A DNA stretch of 64,000 bases. It comes from Fluviicola sp. Its GTDB lineage: Bacteria; Bacteroidota; Bacteroidia; Flavobacteriales_D; Crocinitomicaceae. Below are positions 17,537-25,432 of the stretch, piece by piece. The stretch covers positions 434,001 to 498,000 of the forward strand of contig JARWZO010000019.1 in NCBI GenBank assembly GCA_029866325.1. Reading direction: 5' to 3'. Under the pieces are notes generated by a model. That model searched no databases. It saw only the letters and a program-made list of their open reading frames with translations, and was not told the origin of the DNA. Position 1 is the first letter of the stretch. Every line of letters begins with the position of its first letter. The translations under genes and the position numbers were made by a program.

Positions 17537-19044
17537 CGGATTTTGTTGGTTAAGAAATAATGAATTCCGGCATTTAACCCAAAGGAAACGCTATTGTGAA
17601 ACTCTTGTCCATCGATGGCTTTTGCGAGATTTGTTCTGCCATTGATGGAAGCTCCGACACTGAATCCGAGATTATTGACACGATACGTTAAGTCTGCCGC
17701 CCCGAAACCGTGCACTACAAAATCGCTTCGGTTGATTCTTGATATGTCATTTGACGAATAAGACAGATAATCTTTGGTCATAAATAACTGATTCAACCCA
17801 AAACCAAACGAGGTTGAAATCATCCACTGTTCATTAAAGACAAAATCGTATCCCGTGAAGAGGTTCAAGCTGAAACTGCGGTAATCAAAGTTGTATTCAC
17901 CGATTCTGGTTGTATCATTTTGGTAAATCAGGATTCCCACACCGTTGTCAATCCAATACTCTTGTGAATAATCGACAAATGCGTCCCAGCCACCTTGAAG
18001 ATAAGTTGCTCCAACCCCCAATTGCATGTTGTTTTTCAAGCGCTTCTGAAAACTAAACGTTGTTGTAAACTCGTTATTGACGGTTGGTCTCAAGATCACT
18101 TTATCACCGAAATAGTAATATGCTAATGCAGGAATGGAGTCTGTAATACCATCATTTTCATTTTCTATCAGTTCTGTTTTAAGCGGAACATACCCTAATC
18201 CGGCTTTAAGGCTGAATTTACTTTGTGGCCATACAACCGGTGGACGCGTTTTTACCCTACTCAATGTATTTCCGGAACTGTCGATTGCCGGTTCAACAAT
18301 TGTCTCTTCAACTTTTCCAACCGGTATTTCAGTTGATGCAAGTAAACTATCCGTTGAATTTGGCAACGATTGTACCGTGAGCATCGGAACAGATTTTTTG
18401 TTCTTGAGCGGTAATTCAGTCATGCTTTCAGTTAACACAGCTGAGCGAATAGGTGTTGCTTTTCGTTGTTTTGACTCTTTCGATAATCCGATGGGAGAAA
18501 ACGACTCTTGCTGGGCAATCAGCTCAGGTTTACCGGTCGAATTACCATATTGAATCATTTCTTGTTTCGGAACAAAAGTTTCTTTTTGTCGGGAAAGAAC
18601 AGGAGTATTGAAAGAAGATTTTACTTCATTAAACGACTGTGTGGAAGCGGGCAATTCTTCAACAGAAGTACCGGCAAGTTCTCCTTCACTAAGAATAGTC
18701 GAATCAATTAATGGAGATTCCCCTAGAAGTTGAAGTTCATCTTTCAATTCGGCAGAAGCAGCCAAAATAACCTTGTTGTTTGTTTCGACCGCAACATGAT
18801 CAGGCGCATAGACTATTGCTACACCTGTACCTGTCACCACAGTAGCAAGACCGAAATACATGGTGATTCCCCATTTGGCAAAGAAGCCTGTTTTAGCAAC
18901 AGTTGTTGCAGTTGTAACTGCCGTTTTTGCGGCGATTGCGGTCGCCAAAGCACCATAACTCAAATGAGAAGCATCGGGTTTGAAGTTCTCTAACCCGCTT
19001 TTAAACATCCCATCTATCTCATCATGCTCTTGCATAGCGCACAC
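17533..19044 (-). CDS. Putative transenvelope anti-sigma factor, second locus: N-terminal cytosolic part, one TM, linker, C-terminal beta-barrel
   Basis: MQEHDEIDGMFKSGLENFKPDASH..; TM FFAKWGITMYFGLATVVTGTGVAIVYA; C-terminal barrel-like strands KFSLKAGLGYVPL...VSFGLNAGIHYFLTNKIR; overlaps the ECF gene. Confidence 0.72.
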   Translation of the reverse strand: MCAMQEHDEIDGMFKSGLENFKPDASHLSYGALATAIAAKTAVTTATTVAKTGFFAKWGITMYFGLATVVTGTGVAIVYAPDHVAVETNNKVILAASAELKDELQLLGESPLIDSTILSEGELAGTSVEELPASTQSFNEVKSSFNTPVLSRQKETFVPKQEMIQYGNSTGKPELIAQQESFSPIGLSKESKQRKATPIRSAVLTESMTELPLKNKKSVPMLTVQSLPNSTDSLLASTEIPVGKVEETIVEPAIDSSGNTLSRVKTRPPVVWPQSKFSLKAGLGYVPLKTELIENENDGITDSIPALAYYYFGDKVILRPTVNNEFTTTFSFQKRLKNNMQLGVGATYLQGGWDAFVDYSQEYWIDNGVGILIYQNDTTRIGEYNFDYRSFSLNLFTGYDFVFNEQWMISTSFGFGLNQLFMTKDYLSYSSNDISRINRSDFVVHGFGAADLTYRVNNLGFSVGASINGRTNLAKAIDGQEFHNSVSFGLNAGIHYFLTNKIR

Positions 19045-19582
19045 TCATTTTTTGTTCCAATATTCCTTTAATCATTTTGCGTGCTTTCAGCAATTGTGAT
19101 CGCGACGTACTTTCTGTTATTTCCATATAATCCGCAATTTCCTGGTGTGTAAGACCATCTATTGCGTATAAGTTAAACACTGTTCGGTAACCGTTTGGCA
19201 GTTCATGAAGAATGGCGATCAAATCTTGTTGTGTAAATGTACCTTCTTCTTTTTCATCGTCAACCGGAGCATGTGCACTATCCAACTCTCGCTCATTTTC
19301 AATGAGTTTGAACCGATAATTTTTCCGTATATACATTAGTGCCGCATTAATCGCAATCCGTTTAATCCAGGGACCAATAGGTTTGCTTTCATCGTATTGT
19401 TCGTAGTTTGTGTAGGCACTAATAAAGGTTTCTTGTACCACATCATTCGCATCATCCTTGCAACGGAGATAGCGTAACGCAATACCATACACCATTGATT
19501 TGTGTGTATTGTATAACCGCTCGAAATTTTCCGGGCGTTTTTGCTCTATCGCTTTTTCTCTGCTATGTTTGTTTGTAAACAA
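19022..19582 (-). CDS. ECF-family RNA polymerase sigma factor
   Basis: LRCKDDANDVVQETFISAYTNYEQ; LPNGYRTVFNLYAIDGLTHQEIADYMEITESTSRSQLLKARKMIKG. Confidence 0.93.
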   Translation of the reverse strand: MFTNKHSREKAIEQKRPENFERLYNTHKSMVYGIALRYLRCKDDANDVVQETFISAYTNYEQYDESKPIGPWIKRIAINAALMYIRKNYRFKLIENERELDSAHAPVDDEKEEGTFTQQDLIAILHELPNGYRTVFNLYAIDGLTHQEIADYMEITESTSRSQLLKARKMIKGILEQKMSVRYARA

Positions 19583-19965
19583 GAAGTTGGTGTTTGATGT
19601 TTCGGCAATTTAGTGATTAAGACTCTTGTTTATTCTTTCACAATTGCCTTTTATCCGATAAATTACTTCTGAATCTTGGAAGCCTTAACCCCTTGTTTTA
19701 ACCCATTTCGAACTGCATATTTCCACATTTTTGATTCTTACCAATAGCGCATGCATATTCTAATATCACCTATTACATTCTAATCGGTTACTTTCAATCA
19801 ACACAACACACACATCACGCAACTTATATGCTACGAATAATCGTGCGTTGCCTGATGGAAAGCTTTTTTTGAAAAAAGAATCTAAATTGGAAACCTGACT
19901 TGAAATATTTCTTTTTGAGTGGTATTAACTTTACCACAATTTGTGGAGTCAAATAAATTCATCTT

Positions 19966-20196
19966 TCTTACTTTTTGCCAAGGCTGAAAAAGTAAGCAAA
20001 ACATCCTTTCGCGCCATTCTAAGCCGCTCGTGAAAAATGGCTCTTTCTGTGTTTTAAGGTCAAAAGTGTCAGATCAGGATCTGGAACGCAACACACAGCA
20101 GATTTGGCAATCGCTGTGCGTTTTAGCGCTTTTGACAAAACACAACGAAACAGCCTTTTTTCTTACTTCGCTTCCAAGAATTGGCGCAGTCCGCAA
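19966..20196 (+). repeat. 231-bp structured dispersed repeat, copy A
   Basis: ~96% identical (9 mismatches by eye, no gaps) to 38687-38917; several internal inverted repeats. Confidence 0.9.
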
Positions 20197-20282
20197 TGTA
20201 TATTTTAGGAAAAAAAAGATATCTCAGTCACGAATATCTGATTTAATTAGTAGAAAGATTATACTGTTTTCCGACTTATCAA

Positions 20283-21536
20283 TTATGTTTTTTGCTTTTT
20301 CTTTTTGGCAGCAGGAAAAAGGATGTTGTTAAGGATCAATCGATATCCCGGTGAATTGGGATGAAGGCTTAGATCGGTTGGTGGATCGCCCACGCGGTGT
20401 TGATAATCTTCCGGATCATGACCACCGTAGAACGTCCACGTGCCCTGACCTAATTCACCATGCACATAACGCGCCGTTTTCAGTTCTTTATTCTCTCCCA
20501 AAATCAATACGTTCGATTTGATCTGGTCTTTTTTGAAGTCGGTTGTTTGTCCCATGAACCCGTTGATCACATCCGTATGACATTGCGTCAACATCGTAGG
20601 AACGACATCCCATTTGGCTGAAAACTCAAACAAGGTGAATTTATCCTGACTTTCGGGAATTCGGTGCAATTCGGTTCCATCGATGGTAGAATATTCGTAC
20701 GTCATCGGATCGCGTACCAATTGAAACTGCTCAAAAGCAAGTGTTTTAGAATAATCGAGTTTATCCTGCGCTTTGGGATCTGCCCCATCACCATCAAACA
20801 TCCGCTCACAAATATCGGTTTCATGTGCCGCCAAAGCAATATCAAAACTATCGGTTCCGCTACACATGGTAAACAAAAATCCACCGCCGGCAACAAAGTT
20901 TTTGATGTTGTTGGCTACTGCCAGTTTCATTTGCGACACTTTCTCAAAACCGAGTGTTTTCGCCAATCCTTCTAAGTCGGCTACCTGATTACGGTACCAT
21001 GTTTCATTCCTACTGGCAGCGTAGAATTTACCATATTGTCCGGTAAAATCTTCGTGGTGCAAATGCAGCCAATCGTATTTCGGGAGCACGCCCATCACAA
21101 TGGATGAATCGTAAATTTTATCGTACGGAATTTCGGCATATTCAAGTACCATCGTAACGGCATCATCCCACGGAAGTGCACTCGAAGGTGTGTAAACGGC
21201 AATTTTGGGAGCTTTCTCCAATTGCACAACCTCCATATTGGTTTCAGGATTGGCAATTTGTGAACGAATGGCATTTGCTTGACCATCAGCAATAACTTCG
21301 TAACTCACTCCGCGAATAATCAACTCTTCTTCAATGGCTTGCAAGTGCGGGAATAAAAACGAACCGCCGCGATAATTGAGCAGCCATTCCATTACCACAT
21401 CATTGTTGAGCACCCAATAAGAAACACCGTAAGCTTTGAGGTGATTGGTCTGACGTTCATCCATGGGTACCAAAATAGCACTCGCGAAAGTCGATTTGAC
21501 ACAGATCAGAAAGGCGAAAACCAGAAAAATTCTCAT
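20283..21536 (-). CDS. Secreted Bacteroidota protein of the family often labelled 'asparagine synthetase B'
   Basis: Signal peptide then ILVPMDERQTNHLKAYGVSYWVLNNDVVMEWLLNYRGGSFLFP..; recognised from similar annotated proteins. Confidence 0.6.
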   Translation of the reverse strand: MRIFLVFAFLICVKSTFASAILVPMDERQTNHLKAYGVSYWVLNNDVVMEWLLNYRGGSFLFPHLQAIEEELIIRGVSYEVIADGQANAIRSQIANPETNMEVVQLEKAPKIAVYTPSSALPWDDAVTMVLEYAEIPYDKIYDSSIVMGVLPKYDWLHLHHEDFTGQYGKFYAASRNETWYRNQVADLEGLAKTLGFEKVSQMKLAVANNIKNFVAGGGFLFTMCSGTDSFDIALAAHETDICERMFDGDGADPKAQDKLDYSKTLAFEQFQLVRDPMTYEYSTIDGTELHRIPESQDKFTLFEFSAKWDVVPTMLTQCHTDVINGFMGQTTDFKKDQIKSNVLILGENKELKTARYVHGELGQGTWTFYGGHDPEDYQHRVGDPPTDLSLHPNSPGYRLILNNILFPAAKKKKQKT

Positions 21537-21620
21537 GATTGATTTAATTCTTATAAAATTACGAAATAATTCTATGCAAAAATGAAGCCTGAATTGGTTT
21601 AAGATTCTTTAAGAACCTCG

Positions 21621-23207
21621 TTAAAATGGCGTAGAATCCCCCTGAATGAAATCGTCTTCGATGTTGTTCATGTTACTTCCCAACGTAATAGTGCGGGTTG
21701 GCATATCAAAATCACGACTAGCTGTCATACCTGCATTGAGTGAAGCCGGATTAAAATCCTGGTTGTTTTCTACCACATCTTCGAAATTCTCGAATCGTGC
21801 GTATTGTCCAACAAAGCGCAGACGTACAGAATCGAGCGCACCGTTACGGTGTTTGGCGATGATCACCTCACCTACTCCCTGATTGGAAGATCCGTCTTCA
21901 TCTTGCATCAATCCATAGTATTCCGGACGGTAAAGGAAACCTACGATATCGGCATCTTGCTCAATCGCTCCCGATTCACGTAGATCGGAAAGCATTGGTC
22001 GTTTGTCTCCACCACGCGTTTCAACCGAGCGACTCAACTGCGAAAGTGCAATGATAGGTATGTTTAATTCTTTGGCAATTTCTTTGATGGAACGTGAGAT
22101 CGTTGAAATTTCCTGCTCGCGATTCCCGACGCCTTTTCCACCACCGGCCGACATCAGCTGCAAGTAATCGATGATCACCATCTGAATGTCGTACTGCATT
22201 TTCAAACGACGGCATTTTGCCCGCAAGTCGAATACCGACAAACCGGGTGTGTCATCAATGTATATAGGAGCTGTGGAAAGCTTCGTAATACGTGTATAAA
22301 GTTGTTGAAATTCATGTTCTTCCAGTTTTCCTTTTCGGAGTTTTTCGGCACTGATTCGCGATTCGCTTGAAATCAAACGTTTCACCAATTGTACCGACGA
22401 CATCTCCAAAGAGAATACTGCTACTCCCATATTAAAATCGACCGCTGTGTTGCGCGCCATTGACAATACGAAAGCCGTTTTACCCATGGCAGGACGAGCT
22501 GCGATTACGATCATATCTGAACGTTGCCAGCCAGATGTCAATTCATCCAGTTTGCGGAATCCGGTTGGAACGCCTGATAAACCGTCGCTGTTTTTGGCCG
22601 CTTGTTCAATCTCGTTGATCGCCTCCATTACCACCGATTGCATGGTCGAAATGGATTTTTTCATGTTGTTTTCGGCAATACCGAACAATTGCCCTTCGGC
22701 CTTGGTTAGCAATTCAAAAACGTCGGTCGTTTCTTCGTAAGCATCACGTAAGGTTTCAGAACACATGCGAATAATCTCGCGCTGAATGTGCTTTTGCGCA
22801 ATGATACGAGCGTGGTATTCAACGTGTGCCGAAGAAGCAACACGCTGTGTGAGCGACGATATGTAAACGGCACCACCGGCCACTTCCAATTCCCCCTTGT
22901 CTTTTAGCTTGTGGGTTACGGTAAGTAGGTCAATCGGATTGGATGTTCCGAATAACTCACGGATAACTCCGTAAATGTATTGGTGTTTCGGATCGTAGAA
23001 ACTTTCGGTCGACAACATATCGATGGTATCGGTTACCGCATTCTTTTCCAACATCATGGCTCCTAAAACCGCCTGTTCCAAATCGGTTGCATGCGGCGGA
23101 ATACGCCCCATATCAGCCGCTAACGGAAGAATGGTGTTTTTGGTTCGTGCGCCTACGCGACGCGTGTTGTTGCCTGATTGTTGTTCATCCATTCTGCAAA
23201 GATACAA
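21621..23207 (-). CDS. dnaB: Replicative DNA helicase
   Basis: PPHATDLEQAVLGAMMLE; Walker A AARPAMGKTAFVLSMA; MVIIDYLQLMS; LSQLSRSVETR. Confidence 0.97.
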   Translation of the reverse strand: MYLCRMDEQQSGNNTRRVGARTKNTILPLAADMGRIPPHATDLEQAVLGAMMLEKNAVTDTIDMLSTESFYDPKHQYIYGVIRELFGTSNPIDLLTVTHKLKDKGELEVAGGAVYISSLTQRVASSAHVEYHARIIAQKHIQREIIRMCSETLRDAYEETTDVFELLTKAEGQLFGIAENNMKKSISTMQSVVMEAINEIEQAAKNSDGLSGVPTGFRKLDELTSGWQRSDMIVIAARPAMGKTAFVLSMARNTAVDFNMGVAVFSLEMSSVQLVKRLISSESRISAEKLRKGKLEEHEFQQLYTRITKLSTAPIYIDDTPGLSVFDLRAKCRRLKMQYDIQMVIIDYLQLMSAGGGKGVGNREQEISTISRSIKEIAKELNIPIIALSQLSRSVETRGGDKRPMLSDLRESGAIEQDADIVGFLYRPEYYGLMQDEDGSSNQGVGEVIIAKHRNGALDSVRLRFVGQYARFENFEDVVENNQDFNPASLNAGMTASRDFDMPTRTITLGSNMNNIEDDFIQGDSTPF

Positions 23208-23277
23208 TATCGTACATCCATGAAGGAACGAAATATTGTTTTTTAGTTACGAAGATGAAATGAACAGGTTTTTAACA

Positions 23278-23769
23278 TTATACCGGATTCCCTGATTTTA
23301 CCAATTGCATGATTTCTCCGATTCGGGTTTCAAAAACCGTCGATTCTACCGGAACCACTACCTTTTGGAATAATTCAATCAATTCATCGGAATGCACTGC
23401 CGATTTTTGAGTAGCAAATTCGAAGTAGGAAAATTTCACCCACAACACTGCTTTCAGGTGCGTTTGATCCGTGTTCCACATAAGCATTTCGGCCGTTAGT
23501 GCGCGTTCGGAATAATCGATCAATTTGGTTTCAATGATCACTTCTTCAGCCACCATTGCAGGTTTCAGATAAGCGATTTGGTTCGAAGCAACCACCCAAG
23601 CGCATCCGGTTTTTTTCAGTTGAGTGAAAATATCGAGGTTGTAATGTTCGGTCAAATGATCTTCACGGGCATTGAAAAAATAGTCCAAAAAACGACCGTT
23701 ATTGAGGTGATTAAACGGATCGCAGTCCTGGAATCTGATCTTTACGCGTGATGTTGGTTTTTTTTCCAT
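23278..23769 (-). CDS. Acyl-CoA thioesterase (4HBT hotdog family)
   Basis: RVKIRFQDCDPFNHLNNGRFLDYFFNARED. Confidence 0.85.
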   Translation of the reverse strand: MEKKPTSRVKIRFQDCDPFNHLNNGRFLDYFFNAREDHLTEHYNLDIFTQLKKTGCAWVVASNQIAYLKPAMVAEEVIIETKLIDYSERALTAEMLMWNTDQTHLKAVLWVKFSYFEFATQKSAVHSDELIELFQKVVVPVESTVFETRIGEIMQLVKSGNPV

Positions 23770-23784
23770 GAGTTGTTTTATTAC

Positions 23785-23798
23785 ATACCAATCGGTAT
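23785..23798. promoter_or_regulatory. Candidate TetR operator upstream of the thioesterase gene
   Basis: ATACCAATCGGTAT, one mismatch from the palindrome ATACCGATCGGTAT upstream of the TetR gene. Confidence 0.6.
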
Positions 23799-23817
23799 CT
23801 GAATGAGTAAAAAAATG

Positions 23818-24414
23818 CTAGTTTAATTTCAGTTGTTCGATCATCTCATCGATGATATTTAAGATATTCTGTAAATAATTCGGATCGTCGTTGAGCATGG
23901 AAAGGTAAACGCCACCTTCGATCATGGCATAGATATTTCCGGCCAACAGAGCGGCATTTGTCTCAGGTTTCACTTGTTGGTGCTCAATTCCCTTTTCAAT
24001 GATTCGAATCAGGTTACCGATCAATTGAGCGGCGGTTTCTTTGGCAGCTTTGTACAATTGCGGATTCACATGCTGGGCGTCAACACCAACATTTAAGATC
24101 GGACAACCGCCACGAACTTTGCTCCACTCAAAATAAGTTCGGTAAAATCCGGTGATGGCATACAACTTATCAATGGCATTGGTTGCCGAACGAATTCCTT
24201 CCGCCATCGGACTCAGCACAAATTCAATGTTTTTGTAGAATGCTTTCAGCGCCAAATCTTCTTTATTTTTGAAGTTGCAGTATATGGCGCCTTTGGTAAG
24301 TTGAGTGACTTCGGTGATATCCGAAAGACTGGTACCGATGTAGCCTTTTCTATTGAAAAGCGGAGCCACACGATCCAAAATGTATTCTTCCGTTGTTTGA
24401 TCTGCCTCTTTCAC
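23818..24414 (-). CDS. TetR/AcrR family transcriptional regulator
   Basis: ILDRVAPLFNRKGYIGTSLSDITEVTQLTKGAIYCNFKNKEDLALKAF. Confidence 0.93.
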   Translation of the reverse strand: MKEADQTTEEYILDRVAPLFNRKGYIGTSLSDITEVTQLTKGAIYCNFKNKEDLALKAFYKNIEFVLSPMAEGIRSATNAIDKLYAITGFYRTYFEWSKVRGGCPILNVGVDAQHVNPQLYKAAKETAAQLIGNLIRIIEKGIEHQQVKPETNAALLAGNIYAMIEGGVYLSMLNDDPNYLQNILNIIDEMIEQLKLN

Positions 24415-24444
24415 CGGGTTTGATTTTGGGTAAAGATACAGTAA

Positions 24445-24458
24445 ATACCGATCGGTAT
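24445..24458. promoter_or_regulatory. Candidate TetR autoregulatory operator
   Basis: Perfect 14-bp palindrome ATACCGATCGGTAT 31 bp upstream of the TetR start codon. Confidence 0.65.
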
Positions 24459-24536
24459 GTGTGTTATTTGATTTTTCCTGAACAAGATTTAATTGATTTT
24501 ATTTTTCACCACGAATAAACGGTGAATTAATGGAAA

Positions 24537-25301
24537 TCAAACAGCCAACTCCAATCCCACCGGACAGTGGTCGGAACCATGAATTTCGTTGTGAATCGTG
24601 GCCGATTTCACCTGACCGAGGAACGATTCACTGACCAAAAAGTAATCGATTCTCCAGCCGATATTCTTCTCACGAGCGCCACCACGGTAACTCCACCAAG
24701 AATATTTCACCTCATCTCCATTTTTGGCTCTGAAAGAATCAATTAATCCGGAGGCAAGATAATTGTCCATTCCGTCCATTTCTTCCTGCATGTGTCCGGC
24801 CGATTTGTTGTAATTGGCTTTCGGGCGAGCTAAGTCGATGGATTTATGCGCCACGTTCAAATCGCCACAAACGATCACCGGTTTTTTAGCTTCCAGTCCT
24901 TTGAGGTATTTCAGGAAATCGGCGTCCCACGTTTGGCGGTAACCTAAGCGCAACAATTCACTTCCCGAATTTGGAGTATATACCGTAATCAGGTAAAAAT
25001 TGGCGTATTCCGCACAAATAACCCGACCTTCTTTATCGTGTTCGGCGATTCCCATATCGAAGGTAATACTGATTGGCTCCGTCTTCGATAAAATGGCTGT
25101 TCCTGAATATCCTTTTCGTTCCGCTTCGTTGGCATACACGTAAGTATAGCCCAAAGGAGCAACGGTTTCTTTGACCTGTTCTACAGTGGCTTTGGTTTCT
25201 TGCAGACAGATCATGTCCATACCCATGACTTGCATGTCGGTTAAAAATGATTTTCCTGCTATGGCGCGGATTCCGTTTACGTTAAAGGATAGAATTTTCA
25301 T
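24537..25301 (-). CDS. xth: Exodeoxyribonuclease III
   Basis: MKILSFNVNGIRA..CLQETKA..CGDLNVAHKSIDLARPK..GSDHCPVGLEL. Confidence 0.94.
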   Translation of the reverse strand: MKILSFNVNGIRAIAGKSFLTDMQVMGMDMICLQETKATVEQVKETVAPLGYTYVYANEAERKGYSGTAILSKTEPISITFDMGIAEHDKEGRVICAEYANFYLITVYTPNSGSELLRLGYRQTWDADFLKYLKGLEAKKPVIVCGDLNVAHKSIDLARPKANYNKSAGHMQEEMDGMDNYLASGLIDSFRAKNGDEVKYSWWSYRGGAREKNIGWRIDYFLVSESFLGQVKSATIHNEIHGSDHCPVGLELAV

Positions 25302-25432
25302 GGATCATTGATTTGAGGATAAATATAGCGATGAAATTCAAAACTGAAAATGTAAAATTGAAAAGTACCGATCCAAAACAGACTTCCTTTATCAGTCACT
25401 TCGGATCAAGATTTAGCATTAATTTTACACCC

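Noticed and set aside
20030-20332. 100-aa ORF within the 231-bp repeat copy A
   Set aside because: Copy B does not encode the equivalent ORF in the same extent; likely spurious ORF over a structured element.
24480-24540. ttcaccacgaat..ggtgaattaatgg near the xth 3' end as a further dispersed-element copy
   Set aside because: Only a short, weak resemblance to the ends of the 4534/57321 element; insufficient.
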